From NCBI GenBank assembly GCA_013322215.1, contig JAAMEZ010000021.1, positions 743,557-807,556 on the forward strand: a DNA stretch of 64,000 bases, written 5' to 3'. Source of the DNA: Martinezella rhizogenes (GTDB lineage Bacteria; Pseudomonadota; Alphaproteobacteria; Rhizobiales; Rhizobiaceae). The translations under genes were made by a program, and so were the position numbers. Under the pieces are notes generated by a model. The model did no database searches and was not told the origin of the DNA. It saw only the letters and a list, made by a program, of their open reading frames with translations. This document shows positions 46,708-56,110 of the stretch, in pieces; the first letter of the stretch is position 1, and each line of letters opens with the position of its first letter.

Positions 46708-48315
46708 TCAGTGCCCCATGGATGCCTTCTTGCCAAGCGTTACGTTGCGCAGCGTCAGGGCGAGAGGGATGGCGGCGAGCGAGATCAGCGTCAGAACCCA
46801 GAACGCATCGACGTAGGAGAGAAACGAAGCCTGGCTCTGTATTTGCTGATTGATCCAGGCGAGCGCCTGTTGTTGGGAAGTCAGAAGTGAGCTTCCTTGC
46901 GCCATGAAATAGTTGCTCAATTGACCGTAGGTGTCCTGATAGGCGCCGTTCGATGGGATGACATGTTCGACCAGGCGGCTTTGGTGGAACTGTTCGCGAT
47001 GGGCGATGATGTTCGATATCAGAGACACGCCAATCGACCCGCCGGTGTTGCGGGCGGCGTTCAGCAGGGCAGAGGCCTGGTCGGTCTTGCTGGGAGGAAT
47101 GCCGTCATAGGAAGCCGAGGTAATGGGCAGGAAGATGAACGGCAGGCCGATCCCCTGCAGCATGCGGGCCTCGGCGAGATACCAAAAGCCGACACCGGCA
47201 TAGACGTTGGTCACCTGGTACATGGAGAAGGCAACGAAGCCGGCACCGATCGCAATCAGATATTTCGGCTGCACTTTCGATGACAGGAAGCCGACCACGA
47301 ACATCATGACCATGGTCACCACGCCACCGGGAGACAGCATCAGCCCCGCCCAAGTTGCGGTGTAGCCGAGATTCTGCTGAACCAGCTGCGGTAGGTATTG
47401 CGTCGTGGCGAGCAGCAGCGCGCCCGTTGCCATCATCACCAGAAAGCAGGTGCCGAACTGGCGGCTGACCAGCATTCTGATGTCGACCGCGGGATTCTTG
47501 TGCTTCAGTTCCCAGGGGATCATCAGCAGGAAAGCCAGCGCACAGATCACGGCCGCCGCGACGATGAAGCTGGAGCCGAACCAATCGTCTTCCAGACCTC
47601 GGTCGAGCATCAGCTCCAGCATTCCGAGAAAGGTGGCGACGAGCCCGAATCCGATCCAATCGAAGCCGGGTTCCTGGCTACGCTTCCGGGCACGCTCCTG
47701 GGCGGCGTCTGCCGGTTCCTTGATCAGCATGGCAACGGCGGCAAGCGTCAGAATGCCGACGGGACCGTTGATCAGGAAGCACCAGTGCCAGGAGAAATTA
47801 TCCGAAAGCCAGCCGCCCAATGTCGGTCCCACGACAGGGGCAACGACGACCGCCACGCCGAACAGGGCAAAGCCCTGCCCGCGCTTTTCAGGCGGAAAGC
47901 TGTCGGCGAGAATGGATTGCGCCACCGGCACCATGCCGCCGCCGCCGATGCCCTGCAGGATCCGGGCAAGCAGCAGGAATTGCAGATTGGGCGCAAAGCC
48001 GCACATGACGGAGCTGATGGTAAAAAGCGCGAGGCAGCTGAGAAAGAAAGTCCTGCGTCCGAGAATACGCACGAGATAGCTCGTGGCCGTCACAATCACG
48101 GCGTTGGAAACGAGGTAGGTGGTGACGACCCAGGACGCTTCGTCCTGGCTGACACCAAGGCCGCCGGAAATATAGTTCAAGGCGACGTTGGCGATGGTTG
48201 TGTCGAGCACTTCCATGAAGCTGGCAAGCGCGACGACTATCGCAATGATCCAGGGGTTTGCCACCGATCTGGCGGCAGCGTTCGTGCTCACAACACGTTC
48301 CTCAAGCTTTCCCAC
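46708..48315 (-). CDS. emrB: DHA2-family MFS multidrug efflux pump (EmrB-like), second copy
   Basis: A 535-residue pump with about 14 hydrophobic segments. Its opening contains ALASFMEVLDTTIANVALNY and DEASWVVTTYLVSNAVIVTA, classic EmrB features. It overlaps the end of the upstream HlyD-family gene by 28 bases, so the two are co-translated. It differs clearly from the EmrB at 10430-12052, so this is not a recent duplication. A TetR protein encoded divergently probably represses the pair. Confidence 0.93.
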   Translation of the reverse strand: MGKLEERVVSTNAAARSVANPWIIAIVVALASFMEVLDTTIANVALNYISGGLGVSQDEASWVVTTYLVSNAVIVTATSYLVRILGRRTFFLSCLALFTISSVMCGFAPNLQFLLLARILQGIGGGGMVPVAQSILADSFPPEKRGQGFALFGVAVVVAPVVGPTLGGWLSDNFSWHWCFLINGPVGILTLAAVAMLIKEPADAAQERARKRSQEPGFDWIGFGLVATFLGMLELMLDRGLEDDWFGSSFIVAAAVICALAFLLMIPWELKHKNPAVDIRMLVSRQFGTCFLVMMATGALLLATTQYLPQLVQQNLGYTATWAGLMLSPGGVVTMVMMFVVGFLSSKVQPKYLIAIGAGFVAFSMYQVTNVYAGVGFWYLAEARMLQGIGLPFIFLPITSASYDGIPPSKTDQASALLNAARNTGGSIGVSLISNIIAHREQFHQSRLVEHVIPSNGAYQDTYGQLSNYFMAQGSSLLTSQQQALAWINQQIQSQASFLSYVDAFWVLTLISLAAIPLALTLRNVTLGKKASMGH

Positions 48316-49547
48316 AGGGAGGGGCTGGCATCGGTCCGCACTGTCGGGACGACGGACATGCCCGGCCCCAACGCGACATCGCTTGGCACATCATCAAGCT
48401 CGATCTTCACCGGCACACGCTGGACGATCTTCACATAGTTGCCAGTCGCGTTTTCTGCCGGCAGCAGCGAAAACGCCGTTCCCGATCCCGGCTGCACGCT
48501 TGCGACATGGCCATAGATCGCGCGGCCGCCATAGGCGTCGATGGTCAGTGTTACCGGCTGGCCCGGACGCATGTGATCGAGCTGGGTTTCTTTGAAGTTG
48601 GCGGTTACCCAGAGCTTGTCCGGCACGAACATGGCCAGATTCGTGCCCGCCTGCACATATTCGCCGTCGCCGGCCGACAGTTGCACTACCCGACCCGGCT
48701 GCGCAGCCGTCATCGTCGTGTAGGAGAAATTGAGCTTGGCCTGGTCGAGCTGTGCCTGATCTTGCTTGAGAGTGGCCTGAACGTTGGCGATCTGGAAGTC
48801 ATAGGCGTCAAGCTGACGCTGCGCAGCGGTCAGCGAGGCTTGATCGGTGTTCAGGGCAGCCTGTTGCTGGTGCAATTGCGAGGTATATTGCTGCGCCTCC
48901 TGAAGAGTGCCGGAGCCGCTTTTCACCAGTCCCTGATAGCGGTCGTTTTGCTGCTGGGCGAAGACGAGATTGGCTTGGGCCTGCGCGACTTGGGCCTTGG
49001 CTTCTTCCACATTCGCTTCCTGAACCCGCTTCTGCGCCTCGGTGTTCTGGATATTGGCATTTGCGGCAGTGACCTGGGCCTGCGCCTGCTCCAGAGCTGT
49101 TTGATAGTCACGATCGTCGATACGCGCGATCACCTCGCCGCTCATGATGTGCTGGTTGTCGGTGACGGGGACGGAAGAAATGTAACCGGCTACTCGCGAG
49201 GTGATGGCATATTGCCGCGCAGCGATGAAGGCATCATCGGTGCTTTCATAATGCGAAGCGTTGTCCCAGTAGATAAAGGTTACCACCGCTGCTGCAGCGA
49301 GCGCGCTTCCGCCGATCAGGAGCATCCGCAGGCGTCGGGAGGGGCCGCCCGCCACATCCTTCTGGCCAGCATCGTCCAGCGCTTCGGCGCTTTCTTCGAG
49401 GTTTCGCGTTTGATCGCCGGGTTGTGGCGCTTCTGCTCTTTCCTGTGGGGCCGAGAGGCCACTTTGCTCATGATTTATCTTGGCGCCGGCCATCTTCGGC
49501 TCCAGCACAATCAATTTTCCGAGAGTCTCATCCTGAGGCGTGCTCAT
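48288..49547 (-). CDS. emrA: HlyD/EmrA-family membrane fusion protein, second copy
   Basis: A 419-residue adaptor: a hydrophilic N-terminus of ~70 residues, one membrane anchor (LLIGGSALAAAAVVTFIYW), the lipoyl half-motif YESTDDAFIAARQYAITSRV, a long Gln/Ala coiled coil (~150-260) and the closing barrel (WVTANFKETQLDHMRPGQPV). It pairs with the overlapping MFS gene. The start is 24 bases from the large palindromic operator, so repression by TetR is direct. Confidence 0.92.
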   Translation of the reverse strand: MSTPQDETLGKLIVLEPKMAGAKINHEQSGLSAPQERAEAPQPGDQTRNLEESAEALDDAGQKDVAGGPSRRLRMLLIGGSALAAAAVVTFIYWDNASHYESTDDAFIAARQYAITSRVAGYISSVPVTDNQHIMSGEVIARIDDRDYQTALEQAQAQVTAANANIQNTEAQKRVQEANVEEAKAQVAQAQANLVFAQQQNDRYQGLVKSGSGTLQEAQQYTSQLHQQQAALNTDQASLTAAQRQLDAYDFQIANVQATLKQDQAQLDQAKLNFSYTTMTAAQPGRVVQLSAGDGEYVQAGTNLAMFVPDKLWVTANFKETQLDHMRPGQPVTLTIDAYGGRAIYGHVASVQPGSGTAFSLLPAENATGNYVKIVQRVPVKIELDDVPSDVALGPGMSVVPTVRTDASPSLWESLRNVL

Positions 49548-49570
49548 CTTCTACCTCTTCTGTCACAAGG

Positions 49571-49602
49571 ATTTAAATTGAAACGAAACGTTCAATTTAA
49601 AT
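49571..49602. promoter_or_regulatory. TetR-type operator palindrome
   Basis: ATTTAAATTGAA-ACGAAACG-TTCAATTTAAAT is a perfect inverted repeat with 12-bp arms, midway between the divergent emrA-like and tetR genes. It probably covers both promoters. Confidence 0.7.
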
Positions 49603-49691
49603 ATTGACCTAGAACTGATCAGGGTGTTAGTCAAGGGCTGCAGAGGGTGCTAAACCGCGTCCAAGCCAATCAAAAAGCAGTGAGGTCCGTC

Positions 49692-50384
49692 ATGCCGCGA
49701 GAAATGGCAAAACCCCAAATTACACCGGCAAAGACAAATGCAACGCGACGTGGTCGTCCGCCGCGGGAGAGAGCAGGCGAGGTCGAGGACAGAATTCTGC
49801 AGGCTGCCCTTCAGGTCTTCATCGCGCGCGGCTATGAGGGCGCAAGCATTGACGAGATTGCCGAAGTCGCGAGAGCCGGTAAGCCGAGCATCTATGCGCG
49901 CTTCACCAACAAGGAGACCCTGTTCAGAGAAGTCGTCATCCGCTGGGCGCAGAGATCAGGCGAGATGGTGGCTTCCGCGACATCCGGCAGCATTCTTGAA
50001 CGCTTCCAATCCGCAGGTGTCTTAATCGTCCAGCGCGCCATCAGGACGGAGACTATCGGGCTTATACGTAGCGTGATCGGCGAGGCGACACGTCATCCGG
50101 ATCTCGCAACGACGATCCACTATGCCATGCGGGCGCATGGAACGGCTACCGCGATGAAGCTTGTGGCAGAATTGGCGGAGGCCGAAGAGCTCAGGTCACT
50201 GGCTGCCTTCGCGCCGGCTAACCTTGAAGCCACGACTCGATACTTCATCGATCTGGTGCTGCTGCCGATGATGATATCTTCATTGTTTCACGCCGATCTG
50301 ACACCGGTAAAGGAGCAGATGGAGAACCATGCGCGCGAGGCAGCTGCTTTTTTCCTGCGCGGCTGCGGCTATAGCGCCGTCTGA
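49692..50384 (+). CDS. TetR-family repressor of the second efflux operon
   Basis: A 230-residue TetR protein whose helix-turn-helix lies at residues ~35-80 (ILQAALQVFIARGYEGASID, then EIAEVARAGKPSIYARFTNK). The C-terminal ligand domain resembles the AcrR/RutR C-terminal type. The ATG at 49692 has GTGAGG upstream; the frame is open to 49647. It is divergent from the EmrAB-like pair and likely binds the 32-bp palindrome until a drug or plant phenolic is bound. Confidence 0.9.
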   Translation: MPREMAKPQITPAKTNATRRGRPPRERAGEVEDRILQAALQVFIARGYEGASIDEIAEVARAGKPSIYARFTNKETLFREVVIRWAQRSGEMVASATSGSILERFQSAGVLIVQRAIRTETIGLIRSVIGEATRHPDLATTIHYAMRAHGTATAMKLVAELAEAEELRSLAAFAPANLEATTRYFIDLVLLPMMISSLFHADLTPVKEQMENHAREAAAFFLRGCGYSAV

Positions 50385-50425
50385 CTGTCGCGATCTTCGC
50401 CACACGGTCAGAGCGACCCGAATCC

Positions 50426-52147
50426 TCAGTATGCGGCGAGCAGGTTCGACCCGAAATCCGGTTCGACGCCGAGCAGCGGCGCGGCGCGGCCGATGATGTC
50501 GTGGACCATGGGTGCTGCCGTTTCGGCAGCAAGATTGAGGTTGTGCACGCCCGTCAGCGGCTGGTCGATGAAGGCCAGCACCACGTATTTCGGGTTATTC
50601 ATTGGGAACGCCGCCAGGAACGAATTGAAGCTGAGCTTGTGCGAATAAACGCCGTGAATGACCTTGTTTGCGGTGCCGGTCTTCCCGCCGACATGATAGC
50701 CGGGGACGTCGGCGGCTCTGCCGGTACCCTGCTCGCCATTGAGACGGAAGAGGTAGCGGATCGTGTCGCTGGTGCTCTTCTTGACGATCATCGTTTCGGT
50801 CTTTTCCGCCTCTTCCTGTGTGCGCGGAAGGAAGGAAGGCTCGATCAGCTTGCCGCCGTCAATGAGAGCTGCGCCGGCGACGGCGGTCTGCATCGGCGTG
50901 GTGGCGACGCCGTGGCCGAAGGCTATGGTTATGGAATTGAGCTTCTTCCAGACTTTTGGCTGGCTGGGCGCTTTCACCTCGGGCAGTTCCGTCTGCATCT
51001 TCGTCAATAGCCCGAAGCGGGTCAGATAGGACTTCTGGATAGTCATGCCCACCTTGTCCATCATCTTGGCTGTGCCGATGTTGGACGAATAGCGGAAGAT
51101 TTCCGGGATAGACAGAACACGCCGCGGCACGTCGCGGTCATCATGGATGGTGAAGCCGCCATAATGCAGGGGAGCGCTGGCGTCGAAAGTGTCCGTCAGC
51201 TTGACCATGCCCGTGTCGATGGCCATCGCGATCGAGAAGGTCTTGAACACCGAGCCCATTTCGTCGGTGCCGTTCGACATGCGATTCAGCCAGCCTTTGA
51301 CATCCCCCTGCGGATCGTTCGGGTCGAAATCCGGGGCCGAGGCCATGGCCAGCACTTCGCCGGTGTGGATGTCGAGGATGACGGCGCCGGCCGCCTGACT
51401 CTGGTAGCGTCCGATCGCGTCCGACACCACGTCGTGAACGACGCTCTGTACACGCAGGTCGATCGACAGTCGCACCGGCTCCAGCTGGTCGCGGCTCGTC
51501 AGGCCTGTGGAAGCGAGATCCGACAGGCCCTGCATGTCGAGATATTTCTCCATGCCGGCGACGCCATGATTGTCGATATCGACATAGCCGAGAATATGCG
51601 CGGCCGTGCGCCCTCCCGGATAGAAGCGCTTGACCTCGGGCCGAAACCCGATCGCCGGGATGCCGAGCGCCAGGATCTCGCTCTGTTCCTTCGGCGTCAG
51701 CTGCCGACGCAGCCAGGCAAAATGCGAGCGGCGGTCGGAAAGCTTTTTATAGAGTGACTTGCGGTCGATATCGGGAAAGATCGAGGCGATTTTCTCCACA
51801 GCCTCGTCCGGATCGACCACGCGGTTGGGCTCGGCAAACATCGAGACGGTGCGGATATCGGTCGCAAGCAATTCGCCGTTTCTGTCGACGATATCCGGCC
51901 GCGCGGCGCTGATATGATCCGGCGGAATCGCCGACGTGTCGGTCCTCGGCTCCATATCGAAATAGGTAAGCCTGGCGAAGATCGCCACATAGCAGACCAC
52001 CAGCCCACCTGCGAGCATCATGATGCGGGCTTTGGCGAGCTTGGCTTTACCGGTGGCACGCACCGGCGGTCGCTCGCGTCCCCCTGGACCGAAGGTGATT
52101 CTGATGAGGCGACCGCTATTTGCGCTGAGGGCGTGGATGATCGACAT
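50426..52147 (-). CDS. Penicillin-binding protein, FtsI/PBP2-like transpeptidase
   Basis: A 573-residue class B penicillin-binding protein. One N-terminal membrane anchor (IMMLAGGLVVCYVAIFARLT, ~42-61) precedes the PBP dimerisation domain. The transpeptidase has all three motifs: S299-VFK (MGSVFKTF), S354-S-N (RYSSNIGT) and KTG (GGKTGTANK). It builds septal or side-wall peptidoglycan. The cell-division copy normally lies in the chromosomal dcw cluster, so a lone copy near a repABC origin is probably a second paralogue. It is convergent with the tetR gene. Confidence 0.92.
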   Translation of the reverse strand: MSIIHALSANSGRLIRITFGPGGRERPPVRATGKAKLAKARIMMLAGGLVVCYVAIFARLTYFDMEPRTDTSAIPPDHISAARPDIVDRNGELLATDIRTVSMFAEPNRVVDPDEAVEKIASIFPDIDRKSLYKKLSDRRSHFAWLRRQLTPKEQSEILALGIPAIGFRPEVKRFYPGGRTAAHILGYVDIDNHGVAGMEKYLDMQGLSDLASTGLTSRDQLEPVRLSIDLRVQSVVHDVVSDAIGRYQSQAAGAVILDIHTGEVLAMASAPDFDPNDPQGDVKGWLNRMSNGTDEMGSVFKTFSIAMAIDTGMVKLTDTFDASAPLHYGGFTIHDDRDVPRRVLSIPEIFRYSSNIGTAKMMDKVGMTIQKSYLTRFGLLTKMQTELPEVKAPSQPKVWKKLNSITIAFGHGVATTPMQTAVAGAALIDGGKLIEPSFLPRTQEEAEKTETMIVKKSTSDTIRYLFRLNGEQGTGRAADVPGYHVGGKTGTANKVIHGVYSHKLSFNSFLAAFPMNNPKYVVLAFIDQPLTGVHNLNLAAETAAPMVHDIIGRAAPLLGVEPDFGSNLLAAY

Positions 52148-52330
52148 GAACGATTATTCGCAAAAACTGGGAAGGCGGATTTGCCTCTCGATTAACAATC
52201 TTTAAACGCAAGATGGTTAACAGGAGTCTAATTATAAGTTCTTCTTACTAACGTTGTGCTTGAAGGCGCGCCTCGCGCTTTGCGCGCATAGCAGCTGCAG
52301 GCGAGGTGGCCTTGCCTCAATATGCCTGCG
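52148..52330. other. Intergenic region between the PBP and soxG genes
   Basis: 183 bases with the PBP promoter region (AT-rich near 52190-52250) and a GC-rich part with GCCTCGC/GCGAGG complementary segments that may end the sox transcript. No gene seen. Confidence 0.3.
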
Positions 52331-52897
52331 TCAGGATTCCTTGGATGCGGCTCGGAGCGTGAGCTGCTCGGCACCCTGAGATCGAGCCAGAGCCTCAAGC
52401 TCCTCATAAAGCGATTCCGCAAAGCTGCGCAGCACGGTCAGCTCGAAATCGTTCATACCGGTGCGCGTGAGCTGCACAGAGATATGACCGAAAAGCGTCA
52501 TGGCACTGCCTCCTTCCGGGAAGCTCGATGGATGCAGGTCGACCGCCGTGCCTTTGTTGAGCATCCGGGCAGCGTTCAGGCCGGAAACGAGGATACGGAT
52601 ACGGCCGTGGCTTTGGTCGCAGATGAAGGCGCGGCCTGTCAGGGCGTCGGCAAGCGCCTGTCTTTGGGATTCAGCGAGCTGCTCATTGCCGGCGATGAAC
52701 CATTGCCGGTATCCCGCTGGGCGTACGGAACTTTGCCTGAGGCCGGCCGCCAGAAGATGGGTGACGATCTCTTCGCTCGTGGTCGCGCCCATCACATGCA
52801 GAAGATGACCTTCGGGCTGGGCCTCCAGCCGGATGGTTCCGCCCTGCAAAACGGCCTTGCCGGCAAGCACCGGCTTCGATGTCGGCAAATCAGGCAT
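52331..52897 (-). CDS. soxG: Sarcosine oxidase gamma subunit-like (MgdD-like)
   Basis: This 188-residue protein has the gamma-subunit fold related to the aminomethyltransferase/YgfZ family (TIRLEAQPEGHLLHVMGAT; GRIRILVSGLNAARMLNKGT is approximately the central part). It is a structural subunit of the four-subunit enzyme. It overlaps the alpha-subunit gene by 8 bases and is last in the soxBDAG order. In the N-methylglutamate pathway the homologous subunit is MgdD. Confidence 0.88.
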   Translation of the reverse strand: MPDLPTSKPVLAGKAVLQGGTIRLEAQPEGHLLHVMGATTSEEIVTHLLAAGLRQSSVRPAGYRQWFIAGNEQLAESQRQALADALTGRAFICDQSHGRIRILVSGLNAARMLNKGTAVDLHPSSFPEGGSAMTLFGHISVQLTRTGMNDFELTVLRSFAESLYEELEALARSQGAEQLTLRAASKES

Positions 52898-55823
52898 GGA
52901 GTTTCTCGTTCTGAGGGTCGATGAAGACGGGAGTGCAGATCACCGCATCCGTGAATTCGTTTCTAAGGCCGTTCCAGACGATGATCTTCTCACCGATGCG
53001 CTCCGGGCCGTTCTTGATGAGGGCGAGCCCGATCGTATGGCCAAGGCTCGGCGAAAAGGCGCTCGATGTCACGTAGCCCTGGTCGTTTTCGAGCGTCGCG
53101 GCCGCGCCTTCCGCCAGGATATGGGCGCCGGTGCGGAAACTGGTTGCCGGGTTGACCGGTTTGACGCCGACGAGGCGAGGCCGGTCAGCTGCCTGCAGGC
53201 CTTCGCGTTGAAGCATCGCTTTGCCTATGAAATCGGGCTTCGTTGCCGAAACCATGCGGGCAAAGCCAAGATCATCAGGCGTTACAGTGCCGTTGATCTC
53301 GGCATGGGTGACGTGGCCCTTCTCGATGCGGAGCACGCCAAGCGCCTCTGCTCCATAGGCACAGATCTCGTGGCTTTGGCCCGCCAGCATGATGGCGTCG
53401 GCAACCGACTCGCCGTAGGCTGCGGGCACGCCAAGCTCATAGGCGAGTTCGCCGGAGAAGGAGATGCGGAAGAGCCGGCCCTTGAGCTTGCCGCCGAACA
53501 GGGTGACGGCGCGCGCATTCATGAATGGGAAGGCCGCGTCGGAAATGTCGTCATCGACAATTTCGGAGAGGATCGCCCGGGATTTCGGGCCGGCCACCGC
53601 CATCTGTGCCCATTGATCGGTCGACGATGCAAAATAGACCTCCAGCTCGGGCCACAGCGTCTGGGCGCAGAATTCCAGATGTGTCAGCACGCCGGCCGCG
53701 AGCGCCGTCGTCGTGGTCATGAAGAAATGGTCTTCGCTCAACCGGCTGGTGGTACCGTCGTCATAGATCATGCCGTCTTCGCGCAGCATGATGCCGTAGC
53801 GCGCCTTGCCGACAGGCAGCTTGGCAAAGCCGTTGCAATAGATGCGGTCGAGGAAGGTTGCTGCATCCCTGCCAAAGATCTCGATCTTGCCGAGCGTCGA
53901 GACGTCGCAGATGCCGGCATTGCTGCGGATGTTCAAAACTTCGCGGTCGACGCTTTCGCGCCAGGTCTTCTCCCCGTCCCGCGGAAACCAGGAGGAGCGG
54001 TACCAGAGGCCGGTCTCGACGAAGATCGCGCCGTTTTTCTTTGCCCATTCATGCAAGGGAGATTTGCGTGCGGGCTGGAAATGCTTAGCCCGCGAAGTAC
54101 CTGTCAGCGCGCCGAAGGAAACAGGGGTATAGAACGGCCGAAACGTGGTGGTCCCGACCTCGGCCGGCGAGACGCCGCGAGCCTCGGCGAGAATGCCGAT
54201 GGCGTTGATATTGGAAAGCTTGCCCTGGTCCGTCGCCATGCCGTTTGTCGTATAGCGCTTGGCAAGCTCGACATCGCCATAGCCCTCACGCACGGCGAGA
54301 CCAAGGTCTTTCAAGTGAACGTCATTCTGATAGTCGACGAAGGCCTTGCCCTTGCCGCCTTTGACGTACCAGAGCGGCGTAGCGGCGGGTGATGTTTCCC
54401 CTGCTGAAGCGAAGGCGGGAGCGACCTTGCCGAAGCCGATCGCTTCCAGCGCCTCGGCAGCCTTGATCGCTCCGTCGCCAAGGCAGCTATCCGTGGAGGC
54501 AAGGCCTGCCGCGGAGCCGGCAATCAGCAAGCCATCCTGTCTTTCCGGCGCGAGGAAGGCTCCGTGTTTTTCCGACCAGACCGGCCTTGCGCCGCGATGG
54601 CAGGCGAGATGGATGATCGGGCTCCAGCCGCCGGACATGGCCAGAGCATCGGCATCGATCTCCTGCGTACCCGATCCGCTCGCAATGCTGACCCCACGCA
54701 CCTGGTTTCTGCCAAGCGCGTCGATGATGCATGCGCCGGTCAGCACCCGAGCCTTGCCGTTCCAATCTTCGCCGCCATTACCGCGCGTATCGACGACGGC
54801 GGCCACCTCGATACCTGCCGCCTCAAGATCAGCGGCGGTCCGGTAGCCGGAACTGTTGGTCGTGAAGATAACGGTACGCTTGCCGGGAGCGACCGCTTGC
54901 CTGTTCAGATAGCTGCGCATGGCGCCAGCCATCATCACGCCTGGAATATCGTTGCCGCCGAAGACGAGCGGCCGCTCCTCGGCACCGGTCGCAAGGATCG
55001 CCTGCTTGGCGATGATGCGCCAGAGGCGTTCGACCGGCTGACGCGGGTCGGGCGTTGCCACATGCTTCTGGACACGCTCGACCGCGCCGAAGACATTGTC
55101 GTCGTACCAGCCGATAACCGTCGTGCGCGGCAGGCATTGCACGTTGGGCAGGCCGTTAAGTTCGACCAGCATCTCCTTGAGCGATGAGCTGGGTTCCGAA
55201 AGTAAACTGCCGCCGAGCTCGAAGCCTTCATCTGCGAGGATGACGCGCGCACCGGCGCGCCCCGCTGTCAGTGCTGCGGCAAGACCCGTAGGTCCGGCGC
55301 CGATGATGAGCAGGTCGCAATGCGCCCAGCATTTCTCATAGGAATCGGGGTCGGCCTCATAGGACGCCTTGCCGAGACCGGCGGCCCTGCGGATCAACGG
55401 CTCGTAGATCTTCTCCCAGAAGGCGGCGGGCCACATGAAGGTCTTGTAGTAGAAGCCGGCGCTGAGGAAGGGGGAGAGCAGGCCGTTGACGGCGCCGATA
55501 TCGAAGCCGAGCGAGGGCCAGCGGTTCTGGCTGCGGGCGATCAGCCCGTCGTGAAGCTCGATCATTGTGGCGCGGGTATTGGCTTCCGTTCGGCCGCCTG
55601 TGCCGGTCGTAACAAGCGCGTTGGGTTCGGCAGCTCCCGCCGTCAGGATGCCGCGCGGCCTATGGTATTTAAAGCTGCGCCCGACGAGTTGGATGCCGTT
55701 GGCAAGTAAAGCGGATGCAAGCGTGTCGCCGGGATGGCCAGTGAGGTCCTTGCCGTCGAAGCTGAAGGCAATGGTTTTGGCGCGATCGATCCGACCGCCG
55801 GAGGAAAGACGATAGCTGCTCAT
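52890..55823 (-). CDS. soxA: Sarcosine oxidase alpha subunit-like (MgdC-like)
   Basis: A 977-residue multidomain subunit. An N-terminal 2Fe-2S-ferredoxin-like segment (FDGKDLTGHPGDTLASALLA) is followed by an FAD/NAD domain (DLLIIGAGPTGLAAALTAGR near residue 170). From about residue 600 there is a GcvT-type tetrahydrofolate-binding domain (ICDVSTLGKIEIFGRDAATF). It passes electrons from the beta subunit and moves the methyl carbon to tetrahydrofolate as 5,10-methylene-THF. The start overlaps the delta-subunit stop (ATGA). Length is normal. Confidence 0.95.
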   Translation of the reverse strand: MSSYRLSSGGRIDRAKTIAFSFDGKDLTGHPGDTLASALLANGIQLVGRSFKYHRPRGILTAGAAEPNALVTTGTGGRTEANTRATMIELHDGLIARSQNRWPSLGFDIGAVNGLLSPFLSAGFYYKTFMWPAAFWEKIYEPLIRRAAGLGKASYEADPDSYEKCWAHCDLLIIGAGPTGLAAALTAGRAGARVILADEGFELGGSLLSEPSSSLKEMLVELNGLPNVQCLPRTTVIGWYDDNVFGAVERVQKHVATPDPRQPVERLWRIIAKQAILATGAEERPLVFGGNDIPGVMMAGAMRSYLNRQAVAPGKRTVIFTTNSSGYRTAADLEAAGIEVAAVVDTRGNGGEDWNGKARVLTGACIIDALGRNQVRGVSIASGSGTQEIDADALAMSGGWSPIIHLACHRGARPVWSEKHGAFLAPERQDGLLIAGSAAGLASTDSCLGDGAIKAAEALEAIGFGKVAPAFASAGETSPAATPLWYVKGGKGKAFVDYQNDVHLKDLGLAVREGYGDVELAKRYTTNGMATDQGKLSNINAIGILAEARGVSPAEVGTTTFRPFYTPVSFGALTGTSRAKHFQPARKSPLHEWAKKNGAIFVETGLWYRSSWFPRDGEKTWRESVDREVLNIRSNAGICDVSTLGKIEIFGRDAATFLDRIYCNGFAKLPVGKARYGIMLREDGMIYDDGTTSRLSEDHFFMTTTTALAAGVLTHLEFCAQTLWPELEVYFASSTDQWAQMAVAGPKSRAILSEIVDDDISDAAFPFMNARAVTLFGGKLKGRLFRISFSGELAYELGVPAAYGESVADAIMLAGQSHEICAYGAEALGVLRIEKGHVTHAEINGTVTPDDLGFARMVSATKPDFIGKAMLQREGLQAADRPRLVGVKPVNPATSFRTGAHILAEGAAATLENDQGYVTSSAFSPSLGHTIGLALIKNGPERIGEKIIVWNGLRNEFTDAVICTPVFIDPQNEKLHA

Positions 55824-56098
55824 GCCTCACCTCCAAGCTTGGCAAGCGCCGCGTCGCTGACGCCATGGACCTTGTGGGTAACCGTGTCGCGCTCGACAAT
55901 CAGCCAGCGGCGGCAGCCGGAGGAATGATGCCAATATTCCTTATGCAGTCCTTTCGGATTGCTGCGAAGATAGACGTAGTCGAACCAGTCTTCCGAACTG
56001 GCATCGGCTGCCGGGCGGGTGAGGTTCGCATCCCCTTTGATGGTGAACTCTTCCTTGGGACGAGTTCCGCAATGAGGGCAGGAAATTAGGCTTGCCAT
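55820..56098 (-). CDS. soxD: Sarcosine oxidase delta subunit-like (MgdB-like)
   Basis: A 92-residue zinc-binding subunit: C7-PH-C10 at the start and a second site region (HHSSGCRRW, H57/H58 and C62). This matches the delta subunit of heterotetrameric sarcosine oxidase. It lies 12 bases after the beta-subunit gene and overlaps the alpha-subunit gene by four bases, showing tight co-translation. Confidence 0.95.
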   Translation of the reverse strand: MASLISCPHCGTRPKEEFTIKGDANLTRPAADASSEDWFDYVYLRSNPKGLHKEYWHHSSGCRRWLIVERDTVTHKVHGVSDAALAKLGGEA

Positions 56099-56110
56099 CG
56101 TGTCATGTCC

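Noticed and set aside
48258..49607. 449-codon plus-strand frame
   Set aside because: It is antisense to the second emrA gene; its composition mirrors the coiled coil on the other strand.
52833..54392. 519-codon plus-strand frame
   Set aside because: It lies antisense to soxA, which has clear domains; the frame has no protein-like pattern.
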